64,000 nt of DNA from Catonia carolina (taxonomy: Eukaryota > Arthropoda > Insecta > Hemiptera > Achilidae): assembly GCA_035578175.1 (NCBI GenBank), contig JAQMRL010000008.1, positions 88,206,541-88,270,540 of the forward strand, given 5' to 3'. The notes under the pieces are model-generated. The model saw nothing but the letters and a program-made list of their open reading frames with translations. It made no database searches and was not told the DNA's origin. Each line of letters starts with the position of its first letter. The first letter of the stretch is position 1. This document shows, in pieces, positions 30,461-42,707 of the stretch. The position numbers were made by a program, and so were the translations under genes.

Positions 30461-31729
30461 CTGTAGAATTCTAACGTTACCATGTTACAATCTTTATAAT
30501 AATTTTTTGTCCTTATGTAAAACTTTTTTTTATACGGTGTGTTAAAATCAGTGAAAATCATTGTATCTTCTTTACCAGTAATTGATATTTCTTCACCTAA
30601 AAAGTACTTGTACCTAACATATAAATCTTATATTAATGGTGTTAAGTGAGTTAATTGAAATTTTTTTGTACTCATTTAGGATAATTTTTAATTAAATTAA
30701 AGTTGTTATATAATTAAATACTGATAAATCTGGTTAATAATAATTAATGTGACATTGGTTTATTGAGACACAGATTAATACAGGGCAAAAATAAAATTGT
30801 AGATCAATATCTCTACATTTAAATACATAATTACAGTCAATGCTTGATTTAACAGACTAACCTCCAAAATAAAACTGTTTGAAAATTAGAAAAATCAATG
30901 AATGTTAATTTTTATGAAGAAAAAATTACCAGTAATTTTTTATGTTTGTAACTGATTTATATAGACTACGCACGATAGCTATTTTTTTGAAGTGTTGGCA
31001 TCAGTGCTATCAGTGTAAACGTCTGCATTTTTTCACCCATAAGTTCTTCCAGAAAGGTACAGTTTTTTGAAAGTTTTAAAAATAAGGCTATAAGCTAAGC
31101 CAATGTTTACTTTAACACGTTATAGAAACATACGTGACCACCACCAATTCTGTATAACTGAATGACTTTCAATTTAACGGAATTTCACCACAACGGATAT
31201 TGCTATCCCCCAATAAGTCCGTTAAATCGAGCATTGATTGTAATTTGATCATTTAATAATTTCAATAATATTTAAAAATTATTATTTAAATTATAAATAA
31301 AGAGAATACATTAAAATAAGAGAAAACAAATAAAATTCTAACGTTGCCATGTTAAAATGTTTATAATTATATCACATATTTTGAATTAATATGTAGAAAA
31401 AAATAACATTATAAATTATTCTTAATCAGTGGTGTTTGAACCGGATAAAAAAGAAGGTCATTACCCAACTCAACTTAATCTGAATAAAAATTTTTAAAAT
31501 CCAGCTTTCAAACAGTTGACACCCTCTACATATCAGTATAATTCCTCCTCCAAGCATAGGCTTTCCTCTTTTGGAGGAGTAATAAACAGAATAAATAAAT
31601 ATGGTGAAGATGGAGAGTGCAGATCTTTTTTGGTGGAAATATCGTGGATTGATGATTATCCAAATGTGAAACCCACAGTCAATATGGATGGATTTTATAT
31701 TAAACACTACAAAATTAAAGGTTAACTCG
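30461..31729. other. Intergenic AT-rich stretch
   Basis: Downstream of RFWD3. I see no gene, RNA or clear repeat. Confidence 0.35.
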
Positions 31730-32100
31730 AGTCACTTTTTCATCTTGTAGTCTATAGACCTTTGGATACAGTACTTTTAGCTTTGGCTTCCTACACAATT
31801 CTTGTTTTCAGTTGCTTGCACCATTCATCCCCCTGACACCCATCAAAATCAAATCATCCGAGACATCCATCCACCTCTTTATAGGATGACCATTCTTTCT
31901 CTTTTACAGTCTTTTCTTCTATATCACCTTAACCATTCTCTCAATGTTCCCAAACCATCTCTGTCTTTAGGCTTTTTTGAAACCTTCAATGAAAGTATTA
32001 AAGTCCTCATTTTTACGTATTCTTCAGTCATCTCCTTCTACTGGTTCAAAAATCTTTCTTTTTGACTTCAACAAGTTACAATCTGTTTCTGACAACATCC
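31730..32100 (-). pseudogene. Decayed LINE 3' end
   Basis: On the - strand, around 31960-31830, the text RWFGNIERM, then KRWMDVSDD after stops, matches the usual LINE C-terminal motif RWFGHIxRM...RPxKRWMDVV. Multiple stops and frameshifts; ancient. Confidence 0.55.
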
Positions 32101-32454
32101 AGGTTTATAATGTAAGCTGAAAACTCAGTTCACCAACCACATGTAATATTTCATTTTTATATTGCTACTTATTAATTTATTCTTGAATAATTTTAGGCTG
32201 CAAAGTAGGCTTTGATTCCCAATTGAGTTCGTTCATGTACAGTCACTCATTATTATTGCGGTTTAAGGTATTCTTTCAAAAGAAGAGTTAATCACAGAGT
32301 CCATCTCTGTGATTGTTTTATACTAGACAAAGGTTAACTTCAGTGCTAATCTGAATGACCTGCCATTTTCTTGAGACAGCGAATATTCTACTGCTAACAT
32401 TTGAACTGCCATGGTCATATTAGCCCTTGTCAAAATTCTGTTTAAAAACTAATA

Positions 32455-32585
32455 ATGAACCCCCAACTGGGTTTGATTTCCGGCTAGGGTCTTGAAATTT
32501 TCACTAGTCAAAACTCACCATTCTAGATCCATAACCCACCATAGTTACTAATAACCAAACAGTTGATGTAACTTTAAAAAACACC
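32455..32585 (+). mobile_element. Decayed tRNA-SINE-like segment
   Basis: GGGTTTGATTTCCGGCTAGG resembles a pol III B box followed by a body ending in an A-rich tail. The A-box half is not recognisable. Tentative. Confidence 0.3.
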
Positions 32586-33789
32586 CCAAAAGAAATACTG
32601 CAAACGGAAAAACCAGTTGTGATCTTTCAAAATATATATTCTTACACATTAGTTAAAAATCAAACTTAACAACTACCCTACTGACAAGGGTGATTAGGGC
32701 CCTAAAACAAAATATATTTGATTTCTTGAAGGAATGCCGTCAAACATTTAATACATGTCGGGCGTAAACGGCCCGCTTCATGTGAGACAACCCCACAATA
32801 AATAAATAAATAAATAAACAATACACACAAAATATGCAAATGGTGAAACATACAGTTCAAATACAACTAAACAATCCGCTTTGTTTCAGAGAAACTATTA
32901 TCTTATTTTTATGATCTAAATCAGCTTACAAATCCTCTTAAATTCTTTTTTTCGTATTTAATCTCGTTCCAAGATATGTGTAGATTGTGCACTCTTCCAA
33001 AATATTAACCCAACTCTTCCAATATTTTAACTGTTAGAGGTGTCACAGTTTGCATGTATCGGACTATTGGTACCAGCTTACATGAAATTAGAGGACAACC
33101 TGATATGTCCAATTCATAATCTCCACTTTTTTTTGAATTGAAAAGCACTTTTTTCTTTTAGTGCTAAATTTGGACCATACTTCCATTTTGATGGGGTGTC
33201 TTTTATTTCATTCAATACAGTTAAAGTAATTCATTGATCTCACCATAATATATATGCATTTTTTGTAAAATAAAAGTTTGTAATCTAAAAAAGAAAAATG
33301 GCATTTGTCATCTGGACTTGCTTTGTTATATTACCCACCAATAGCCATTGATCTCATTTATATCAATCAGATTGTTTTTAGTAACACCACAAAATTAAAT
33401 CTCATGTTTACTTAATAATCTGAAAAACAAAAGATAAGATAAGGGAAAATTTTGTCACATTAATATTGCTTATTACTTTTTTCTCAAACTAATTGTTTTT
33501 TAATTAAAAGATTATAAAAGAAAATGAAGATTATAAAAGTAAAATTATTTTTGTATATTTAATGTGTAATCATGAGTTCAAATAAAAAAACTATATATTT
33601 AAGTGCACTGTTAAGCGGTAGGTTTGAGGTTTTAATTCCTCGTCTGGATCTTGAAGTGACAGTAAATAAACTATCATATAATTTGTTTGTAAAACTACAT
33701 TCTTATAATTTAAGAGTTAATTTATTAATTTATTACGAGAAAACTTTATATATGCGAAGTATGAAATAAATCTACTCTTGAAAATCAAG
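32586..33789. other. Intergenic AT-rich stretch
   Basis: Contains a short AATA microsatellite near 32796-32818. No gene recognised. Confidence 0.35.
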
Positions 33790-34547
33790 AGATATTGATA
33801 GTGAGTCACGAGAATACCTTTTGCGTGTGGATGGGCTGTGAAGATAAGAGAAATCTGACAGTGCGGCCAACCTCAACAGTCAGACACTATATTTTACTAC
33901 CATGCAATTGCACCAGTTGTTAACCGCATGTTGCCTTTCAATTAAAATACTTCGTTGTGACTGACGTTTTTTCCACTGAAATTCTATTTCCTTTAAAAAA
34001 TTTTCTTAACGTACAAAGTTTACAACTAAAATTTAGCCTTTCTTTCAAAACCAGTAATAATGTTAAACATGTCTGCATCACTTTTTATTGATATAATAGT
34101 TTCCTTTTTATACCAGGTGTCAAAAAAACTGTTGATGAAGAATTATCTTCTTCAGTCTTTTAACTTCCTTCTTTATATTTGGAATTGTGGAAAGAGAAAC
34201 ATCACAGTAGTAAGTAGCTCGCTCACAGCTTTTGTTAAGAGGCACAGAAAGGTATTTTTGTTTAGCTTCAACTTCACGTAATTTTATTACATTACATATT
34301 AGATTTCATTCAGCACTCTGAATAGACTGCGTTTTCGAGAAATTGACATTTCCATTTAGGGTTGACTAACAGATATTCATACAGTTAACCTACAAAAGGT
34401 TCTGTGACAACTGTACATTCTCAAAGTGTAGTCTACGTTGTTGTGGTGGCACACTGATACCAAAGCAGTTGGGCATACGCACTGATGCTTTCCCCCCTTT
34501 ACCCCTTGTTCAAACCAAAGGCAAACTCGTGACTCAAATAACTATGA
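33790..34547 (-). mobile_element. Family E element, copy 2
   Basis: Inverted relative to copies 1 and 3: starts near TGAGTCACGAGAATACC and ends GGCAAACTCGTGACTC. Interior shows the same features, including the complement of the short frame (MLVSQK.. region near 34330). Confidence 0.7.
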
Positions 34548-35387
34548 ATGGTAAATAAAATAAGCTTTTCTTTTCCCATAGTAAGTTGTAAGAGATCTAC
34601 TATAAAATGACAGAATTTTAAAACTTTTTAGTTTATAGATCTGATTATTTTGTTAGGTATAAAATAGTTTTTTCATTTATTAATATTTAATTAAAAATTT
34701 ATTTTAGTATTTTATTTTGTAATACTGTGTTATTGATAATACTTGTATATTTCTGAATAAAATCTTCAGTTAATTTTCATGTCTATTTTCACAATTTTTC
34801 TTTCCGAATTTCTACTGTAGGCTAAGATAGTATTGTGAAGTTGCTGTTCGTAAAAGAATTTCATACTTTCAGCTGTTAGTATTTGTGTATTAACAGAAGC
34901 GCAAAATCAAGGAGCTCTAATAAGAGCTAATTTCTTTTGCATTTGATCATCTGACAAGGCTGATTCGAGTTTGATGTCGAACATGACCTATCCACAAATT
35001 CACTCATCTTCCGTTTTGGAAGGTTAAGTTTACATAGAACTAAAAAATAAATATAATTTGTAACCACTTACCCTCCAAATGAACAATAACACCAAGGAAA
35101 TTAAATATCAATCAACAATTATCAGATCAAAAAATACACGTGAAACTATTGCACCAGTACTAAACCAGAAATGATGATGAATTTAATAAAATTTTCTTTA
35201 CAATCTACATGATGTTCTATTGCTAGGTATTCATATTATTAAGGATTTCCATTTTTCAATAGTCAAGAAATACACAGCAAGTTACAAGTTTCATTGTACT
35301 GCTTTTTGGCCTGTGACATATCACATGTTGATAAAGTTGATGCATTTATTAGATTCAATGCTACTGTTAGCACATTAAAACATTGGG
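34548..35387. other. Intergenic AT-rich stretch
   Basis: No gene, RNA or repeat recognised. Confidence 0.3.
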
Positions 35388-35548
35388 CCGGCCCGTGGTG
35401 TAGTGGTCAGCGCAACTGGCTACTATGCCGGGGTCCCGGGTTCGATTCCCGGTCAGGTCTGGCATTTTTTTCATCTGTAAATTACCACATATCATTACCT
35501 ACGCACAAGCCCAAGGCTTATGTAGGCATCATCACTCTATAAAAAAAA
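35388..35548 (+). mobile_element. SINE-2 (tRNA-derived)
   Basis: The head has an A-box-like TGGTGTAGTGGTCAGCG and a perfect B box GGTTCGATTCC (35439-35449). It is followed by a non-tRNA body (AAGCCCAAGGCTTATGTAGG) and an A-rich end. The acceptor stem does not pair as a functional tRNA, so it is a SINE and not a tRNA gene. Confidence 0.75.
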
Positions 35549-36057
35549 ACAATGTGGGTAATGAGCAGTGTTATATTCTGTGATGAACCTGTTCATGGCA
35601 ATTTCGAGGTTTGACGCCTTTTGGGCGTCCTCTGTCACTGTGGATGAATTACGTACTTATTTAAATTCATAAAATTAAAAAAATCTATATGCTTTTCTAT
35701 TTTTTGTTAAAATGATTAATTAACAGTAAAAGAACTGATTATGAAACAAAGCTGTAGTAGCAATATACAAACTGTGCAATACACAAACTGACACTAGAGT
35801 GAAAAAAAATAACTGAAGAGCCGGTATCTTACAAGAATTTTCACTAAAAGGCCCAGTAAAAGTTTCTAAAGAAACACTGCCTAGTTGTCATCAAAGATAT
35901 AACATGTATAAAATATGAAAGAACAATAGCCTGAGAAGCATCAGCCATTACACAGTAGAGTTCCATTTGACACCTGAGAACGGCCAGCTGTCTCTAACTG
36001 GTTAAAAGAGTACCATAAAATAATGTTATACTGGAAACAGTATTACACTTTTAAAAA
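35549..36057. other. Intergenic spacer
   Basis: No gene or repeat recognised, apart from a short GC-richer hairpin-like GACGCCTTTTGGGCGTC near 35610. Confidence 0.3.
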
Positions 36058-36623
36058 TCTGGTGTGAAACACACACACAACTTTCTCTTGCCAATGCAAA
36101 TAATTAATAATAAACCTAACATTATTAATAAAATATTAGAAATAAACAAAAACTAACCTCAAAAACATAACCTTATTTTAATCATGAGTGAATTACGCAA
36201 AATTAAAATCAAACTCAATTTGGCTTAAAAAAACGGAAAATCACACTTTCACGCTAAACTAGGCTCTGTAGAGAAAAATTCTCTAAATAGAAGTTGTAGG
36301 TCTCTTCATTTTATATAAATTTTATTATAATACACTTTTGTCGTAAAGTGCATACTAAGGCCGAAATCTTTAAAAAATCGATTTTTCACACGTTTTCGTG
36401 AGAAAAAACAGAAAATCGCTAATTACCGCTAAACTAAGCGTTATACAAAAGAAAAATGCTTGAAATAAAAGTTGTAGGTTTTCAAATTCTCTACAACTTT
36501 TATTATATACATTTTTACTCTAAAATTAATATTAAAGCCGTAATCTTAAAAAAACACTTTTTTATGTAAAAACACCCTCACCAAGAATTTCAGCAAACAT
36601 GGCGCCTACCCTATCTTATAGAG

Positions 36624-39019
36624 CAGGGGTGGCCACTAACCTTTACTCAGGGAGCCACAAATTTATGAAGCTGTTTTAAGGCGAGCCACATTGTTTGGAC
36701 ATGAATTTATGTTTAATAAGTTAAAGACACTTTTTAATTTTAAAAGAAGAAACATTTATTGTACTCTACTTATTTATAACATTCAATGTTAACTTAATGT
36801 TCAATTGCTTTTACGAGTGTTCATTTTAGCTGTTAGTTGTTTGAAGTTTGGTTTATAATTGGTAAGCGCAGTTCGCACGAGTTCACTCAAGTGTTCATCA
36901 GTTAGTTCAGATCGATATTTAGATTTAATGAACTTAAGTGTTGAGTACAGTGATTCACACACATACGTAGTGCCAAATATTGAGATTAGTCTCTTAGCAC
37001 ACAATTTTGTTAGAGGGTATTTTTCTTCTGGAACTTTCTTCCAAAAATCTATAGCTGAAATGCCACTCCGTTTTAGTCCTTTCAGCCCTTCATCCTCTTG
37101 CAATTCTAGTATCTCCAACTCTACAGCTGCTGTATCATTTGTAATTGGTGATGAAACAGGACAGCCGTCGCCCACAACATCAACACCAAATGGGTTTTCC
37201 AAGAATGAAAATGAAGGCTTGAGCATTCTCAAATCATTAAATCTGCCATTGATTTCTTCAGCAAGACCAGATAATTTACATAAATAATCTGCAGTTTCAA
37301 CTTGAACATCAGGATTGCTTTCAATAATTTTCTTCAAACATTTGAAGTGAGCAAATGTCTTAGTCTCAAGATCTTTCCGAAAGAGCCTTAACTTGCTATG
37401 AAAGCTAAATACACTCTGCGCTAAGTCAGAAATAAGTTTTTCTCTTCCTTGTAGTGATATGTTTAGGGTTTGTAAATGCTGAACCACATCTGTAAAAAAA
37501 GCCAAATCTAACAACCACTGGGGGTCATCAAGTTCTGGGAAAGATTTTTCTTTTTCTCGCATAAACTGTTTTATTGGATCAAGTAATTGAAAAAATCGGT
37601 CAAGAACATTGCTTACTGATAGCCATCTAACTAAACAGTACCATGATACATCATCAGGAAGCTCGTCATTGTCCAAGCCCTCTAAGAAGGATTTGAACTG
37701 TCGGTGTGTCTTAGCACTTGATCGAATGTAGTTAACAATTTTTAAAACTACCTGCATAATCTGGGGATATTGAAAATACTTTGCAGCTAAATGTTCCCTG
37801 TGAATAATGCAATGTACAGGTAGGAAAGCAGGGTATGATGTATCCTCATTTAAAAGCCCAATAAGCCCTTGTTTCTTACCTGCCATAGCTGGTGCACCGT
37901 CGGTAGCAATGCTAACAATACTACTTTTAGGCACAGAGTTCTTCAATAAAACACCATCCAGGGCTTCTTTAATATCACAACCACGAGTAGTAACATTCAA
38001 TGTAACCAGGTCTAACAGTTCTTCCTCAACCTCCAAGTCTTTTGTCACGTACCTTACAAATATGGCTAATTGGGGTTTATCTTTGACATCTGTAGATTCG
38101 TCCAAAGCCAGACTAATTGCTGAGCACTCAATTAAATTTTGTTGTAAATTGCCAACAATATCGCCACTAATAACAGAAATTCGCCTCTCTATTGTATGTC
38201 TAGCAGCAGGCATTTGGTCTATCAATTTCTGCAATTTTTTATTTTCAGGGTCTAAAATAGAAACAACTTGTGACATATTCTTCTTAATAAACTCTCCCTC
38301 TGTGTAAGGCTTCTTTGCTTTTGCAATATTAAAAGCCAAAACTAAGCCAGCCTCAGTTGTCAAATCTGCTTCTTTTGTAAACATTGACATAACCCTACTC
38401 TGACAATCAAGTTTTTCCTTTAAGGATTTTAATTTAGTTTTCCTTAACTGAGAACCAATAGGAAAATCTTTACAGAAACCACCGTGGTTAGTATCATGAT
38501 GGCGTTTTAAATTACTGGCTTTGAACTGTGACAAAGTGGTTTGACACAAAAGACACATTGGCTTAGAGTTTCTTTCAACAAAAACGAATTCTTCCTCCCA
38601 GTCTGTATTAAAAACTCGATTCTCCTCTTCATATTTACGCTTCTTAGACAGCATTGTATTGTAACTATTTCAGCACTAGCACTTACAGAACTGAACTCAA
38701 AACAACAACACAGCACAAACAAAAATAATGTTACTAGCTACAGCGTATGTAAGCAGCGGTAGTGTGACTGACTACTGAGTACTGACTGACACTGACTGTC
38801 GTGACGTTTGGTGTGTATGCAGTGTTGCCAAGTCTACAAAAAAGACTTGTCAAAACAAATGTTGAGTTTTGTAAAGCTTAAAAGACTTTCAACCTGTACA
38901 TTGCATTATTATATTTTTTTAAATCAGTAATATTTTTACTCTGAACTCAGGTTCGAGAGCCGCACCAGATTAACTCAAGAGCCGCATGTGGCTCGCGAGC
39001 CACGTTGTGGCCACCCCGG
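36624..39019 (-). mobile_element. Complete hAT element with 8-bp duplication
   Basis: 2396 bp flanked by TTATAGAG (36616-36623 and 39020-39027), the 8-bp duplication expected of hAT. Ends CAGGGGTGGCCAC and, complemented, CCGGGGTGGCCAC. It encodes one uninterrupted transposase on the - strand. The empty site is visible in the related Family A copy near 59435. Possibly recent and active. Confidence 0.95.
36801..38654 (-). CDS. hAT transposase, intact, 617 residues
   Basis: Uninterrupted from ATG at 38654 to the stop at 36801-36803. It has a BED-type zinc finger (C34, C37, H52, H57), then the RNase-H-like hAT core: ALDESTD with D185, IATDGAPAM with D252, and C282-x2-H285 in VHCIIHREHL. It closes with the hATC dimerisation region (IFGTTYVCESLYSTLKFIKS, then YRSELTDEHL). 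Relatives are Charlie/GTF2IRD2-like hAT proteins, which excise and insert DNA with 8-bp duplications. Length and motif set look complete. About 365 bp upstream of the ATG lies inside the element and should hold its promoter. A domesticated host gene is unlikely, because terminal repeats and duplication are intact. Confidence 0.95.
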   Translation of the reverse strand: MLSKKRKYEEENRVFNTDWEEEFVFVERNSKPMCLLCQTTLSQFKASNLKRHHDTNHGGFCKDFPIGSQLRKTKLKSLKEKLDCQSRVMSMFTKEADLTTEAGLVLAFNIAKAKKPYTEGEFIKKNMSQVVSILDPENKKLQKLIDQMPAARHTIERRISVISGDIVGNLQQNLIECSAISLALDESTDVKDKPQLAIFVRYVTKDLEVEEELLDLVTLNVTTRGCDIKEALDGVLLKNSVPKSSIVSIATDGAPAMAGKKQGLIGLLNEDTSYPAFLPVHCIIHREHLAAKYFQYPQIMQVVLKIVNYIRSSAKTHRQFKSFLEGLDNDELPDDVSWYCLVRWLSVSNVLDRFFQLLDPIKQFMREKEKSFPELDDPQWLLDLAFFTDVVQHLQTLNISLQGREKLISDLAQSVFSFHSKLRLFRKDLETKTFAHFKCLKKIIESNPDVQVETADYLCKLSGLAEEINGRFNDLRMLKPSFSFLENPFGVDVVGDGCPVSSPITNDTAAVELEILELQEDEGLKGLKRSGISAIDFWKKVPEEKYPLTKLCAKRLISIFGTTYVCESLYSTLKFIKSKYRSELTDEHLSELVRTALTNYKPNFKQLTAKMNTRKSN

Positions 39020-39377
39020 TTATAGAGAATAAAAAATTGAGTAAATGAGGTGATTTTTAAAAAAATCGTAGGACCAGTTTTTGAGAAAATCGCAAAAAAG
39101 TGAAAAATTATACGAATAAACTACTACTTCCGGTTGACCGATTTTGATGAAAATGTTCGTGTCGGGTCCGGTAGTGGTATGTAACTTAAGTTTCAAGTTC
39201 GTACAATGTTCCGTTCTTGAGATATTCTGTTCACACACACACAGACCAATCGCTAAAAACATGTTTTTTGGGTTCAGGGGGTCTGAAAACGTGTAGATCC
39301 AGTGAAAACTCGATTTCGAAAAATCGACATGAAAACAATACTTTCCTTCCTATATATTCATATAGGCAAGAGAAAGT

Positions 39378-39780
39378 AAAAAGGTTTTGTCAATTTTTCC
39401 CTGCTTGTATGATAAAAGAAACAAGGACGTTTATAGTCCAGCCTCTCTTAGTTTGCTCCTAATGTAAACAAATAATGACGTCACTGAGCATGCGCATTGT
39501 ATCAAAATGTGTACACGCTGATTAAAAAGTAACAACAAAATACTTTCAAAAGTATTTAAATACAAAATACTTTTAAAAGTATTTTTCTAAATGAAATTGT
39601 TAGGCCTCATAATCATATCATGACTGATGTTTTTAGTACTTTAAGTACTTATAATTTAAAAAATAGTTAACTTAATAGGAATACGACATCCGTAAAGTCG
39701 CAGACTCTAGCGTGCACCCTGTAGTAGGTGGCTTTTGTTTGTTTACAGTAGAAGCAAACTTAGGACGGCTGAACTGTACA
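39378..39780. other. Intergenic spacer
   Basis: No gene recognised. AAAGTATTT-rich low-complexity text near 39540-39590. Confidence 0.3.
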
Positions 39781-40069
39781 TGCTTTCATACTCAAAGGTT
39801 AAAGAGTGCTGAGATGAGAATGTTGAGGTCTCTGACTGGCAGCACAAAATCAACAATCATATGGACATTAGCGATGAACCGACTCTTCAGCGACTAATTG
39901 AAAGAGTTATGTAGTATACAGAGATGAAATCATCACATACAGGGTATGGACTCATCAAGAATTAACCATCTATTTAATGAATACATACCACAAGTTAAAA
40001 ATTTTTGGAACCGCTGATGAAAGGTTGGAAGGACTAAATCCAAGGATGGATGATGTAATAGGCTCATAA

Positions 40070-40933
40070 GGGCTCGTACACATGAGGCGACTAACGCTGC
40101 GTTAATTGTGCGATTGCAAAAAACAGACGTGCATACACATTCAAGCGTAAAACGTGTGATTGCAAAAGAAAATGATACCCAGGGCAGCTGTTCATTGCTG
40201 GGAAGTTAGTGTCATTAGAAAAACGGAAGCTGAAGAGGTAGCGTGTTTGTGGCTCTGTTACAATAGATAGGCCTATCGACGTCGCAGGCTAATAGAGAGG
40301 CAATTTTGGGTGTATCCAGTTTTACGAGATAAACTAACGCATAGTTTTTTTGTAACACTGTATCCAAAATTACGGGAATGCGAACTGAAATTCTTCGATA
40401 AATTCCGAATGTCCACCCAATCCTTTGATGCTTTATTACAGTTAATAGAAGACGATATTTCGCCCATTATGAACAGTGAAAAATATTCACTTACCTAGAA
40501 CTTTATTTTTTTCCATAGAATTGCCATCTTCACTATACAATTCCACCATTTCTTCCCAAAATTTTATTTTTTTCTTTGTTTTTATATTCTGAACTTTGAA
40601 CATTGTAGAGAACTGGCCTTCTCGTTATTTCATCTATCGTTCTGTCAAATCATTCGGTGTCCATTGTGTATTTTATACAGCGCTTATTTGATGATTATAC
40701 TTGCAGTAACAAAATAATGCAATAAACACGGAGACAAAAAAACAACTACTAGTTTCAAAACGGGCAACCAGATGTACAAAGCAATTTAAAACAATGTACT
40801 TGAAAGCACGCGACAACAGCCAGAACTTCGACTCGCGCGGTCGGTCAAATCGCGCGTTTGAATGTGTATGCCTCATGCAATTCTGTGTACCTCGCTCACG
40901 CGCTTCTGCAATCGCTTTCATGTGTGCGTAGCC
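40070..40933 (+). mobile_element. PIF/Harbinger non-autonomous element
   Basis: 864 bp flanked by TAA (40067-40069, 40934-40936), the 3-bp duplication of Harbinger. The ends GGGCTCGTACACATGAGGCG and, complemented, GGCTACGCACACATGAAAGCG match imperfectly. It retains only the start of a transposase frame. Confidence 0.85.
40270..40497 (+). pseudogene. Harbinger transposase N-terminal remnant
   Basis: Reads RQFWVYPVLRDKLTHSFFV, then LRECELKFFDKFRMSTQSFD and LLQLIEDDI before a stop. This matches the N-terminal region of insect Harbinger (HARBI1-like) nucleases. The DDE catalytic part is deleted. Confidence 0.8.
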
Positions 40934-40975
40934 TAAGGATGGAGAAGCAGCAGAAGAAGAAGAAGAATTGTTAAT

Positions 40976-41796
40976 TGTATTTGTAAACTAGAGCATTCTC
41001 TGGTTTTTAAAGTGACATATTGTCCATTTACATCACTCTGAGCTTCAATATCTAACTTTGCCTCTCGTCTACTAGCATTGCCACTCTACTTGCTGCATTG
41101 CTACTGTCATGTATCATCTGAGAATGACTCGCTCACACAAGATATTGGACTTTAATTTGTTCAAGTAAATATTAATATTTTATTAGTTAATTAACAATTG
41201 TATTGTAAATTACATTACTTTTATGGTTACTTTTGGTTACACTACAGTAGTACATAATTTTTAATAATTTAATTTAAAGAAGTTATAATGAGCAATTACT
41301 AATGCTCTTCGGACTCCACCATGACCTTCAAGTAGTGATGAATCTTGACTAGGAATTAAAAAAGTAATAATTGCCAGTGGGTAAACTCATTTCTTCAGTC
41401 TAGTCAATTATATTAAAGCTAAAAATTTTAATTTTAAAAAGATTCAAGAACAAACAGCCCAAGTGTGTGGGGAGAGCCAAACTGTTCAGTCAGTAAAAAA
41501 ATAAGTTTGAAACTGTGAAATGAAGTTTTATGCACCAAGAAAACTTTCAAATAATTTTCAAAATTTGTACACCTGTAAAAAATTTTTGATAACTTTAATA
41601 AATAAAGTAAACTGAAAATTAAAACGATACTACTATATTATACAACACTGACATATATTTACACAATATATAAACTGCCATTTTAATATGATTGTGTGTG
41701 CATATGTGAGGTACTCATACAAGTAATGTATGAGAAATGAGTTCCAGCAATATTAAAGTGATCTTCAAGCTCACAACGGTACAATGCACACTATAA
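40976..41796. other. Intergenic AT-rich stretch
   Basis: No gene, RNA or clear repeat recognised. Confidence 0.3.
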
Positions 41797-42707
41797 TTAC
41801 GAGGGTGATTCAAATGAAGATCTTTAAAGTTCCTTAAAATTTCGAAAAGTTGTGTGATGGAGTTGGTAGATGGCAATAGTGTTCCTTGAGGTTCACAAAG
41901 TGACAGAGTGTTGTAGAAGAAAGCAGAAGCGTCCACAACAAGATGGCCGCTTCACTGTCAACATGCACCGCTATTGAGCAGCGATCTGTAATGCATTTTT
42001 TGAAAGAGTGAAGGTGTCAAACCAATCAAAATTCACTGCAGAATGACATCACATAACAGTGATGAGACTTGGGTCCATTATCACCAACCAGAAACGAAAA
42101 GGTCAAGCAAGGAATAGCGCCACAGCTCATCGCTGAAACTAAAAAAATTCTGCACTTAAACGTCTGCTGGAAAGTCATGCTCATTCTCTTCTGGGATGCA
42201 AATGGAGTAATTTTGGAGCAGTACATGGACGGGGAGTGACGGTAACCAGTACTTCTTATTCAGACATGCTGAAAAATAACCTTCGCTCTGCAATCAGGAG
42301 CAAATGACAAGGGACTTCTGACGTATTGCTACAGCATGATAATACCTGACTGCATACAGCCTATAAGATAGTTGAGACTGTTCAGGAAATTAAATTTCAA
42401 TGTGTGGTACATCCTCCTTCTCTAGGGACCTCACTCCTATTGACTTTCATAAGTTCAATGCACTCAAAGAAGCAATGGGAGGCAGACATTTCAGAAGTGA
42501 CAAGGAGGTGAAAACCACAATGCACAACTGGCAACACACACAACCAAAATAATTCTTTCATTGTGGTATCTGTGAAATTCCGAAGCTGTGAAATAAGTGC
42601 ATTCACTGTCAGGGAGACTACGTCAAAAATTACCCGCAAGCTTTTTGTTCATTATAATTAAAAAAATTATAATACTTTTTAAGGTTTTCATCGCCCTCGA
42701 AGTAGAA
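41797..42707 (+). pseudogene. Dead mariner-like element
   Basis: The ends TACGAGGGTGATTCAAATGA and the complement of a right end near 42685-42706 (TTTTCATCGCCCTCGAAGTA) are mariner terminal repeats with TA. Frameshifted transposase text is visible: SDETWVHYHQPETKR (first catalytic Asp), GKVMLILFWDANGVILEQYM, LLQHDNT (second Asp region), HPPS, and a C-terminal helix. The N-terminal HTH is largely deleted and there are many stops. Confidence 0.8.

Larger units (their letters stand above)
36058..39377 (+). repeat. Family A repeat, copy 6, complete, interrupted by hAT
   Basis: The left part 36058-36623 and right part 39020-39377 join into a full Family A repeat of about 920 bp, starting TCTGGTGTGAAACACAC, then ACTTTCTCTTGCC, and ending GGCAAGAGAAAGT. 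ACTTTCTCTTGCC and GGCAAGAGAAAGT are exact complements, suggesting a non-autonomous DNA transposon. The copy at 58895-59825 has the same sequence without the hAT. Confidence 0.85.
39781..40975 (+). pseudogene. LINE C-terminal fragment, split by Harbinger element
   Basis: On the + strand RLKSAEMRMLRSLTGSTKS, then DERLEGLNP-like text, resembles the C-terminal KRAEMRFLR..AG block of LINEs. It resumes after the Harbinger insertion as GGATGGAGAAGCAGCAGAAG with an AAG-rich tail. Dead. Confidence 0.55.

Noticed and set aside
35397..35460. Possible tRNA gene (good A and B boxes)
   Set aside because: Acceptor and anticodon stems do not pair properly, and the segment continues into a non-tRNA body with an A-rich end, so it is a SINE head.
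37807..38307. 166-codon + strand frame
   Set aside because: It lies antisense to the hAT transposase and has no motif; it is a shadow of the real frame. The same holds for 36859-37287.
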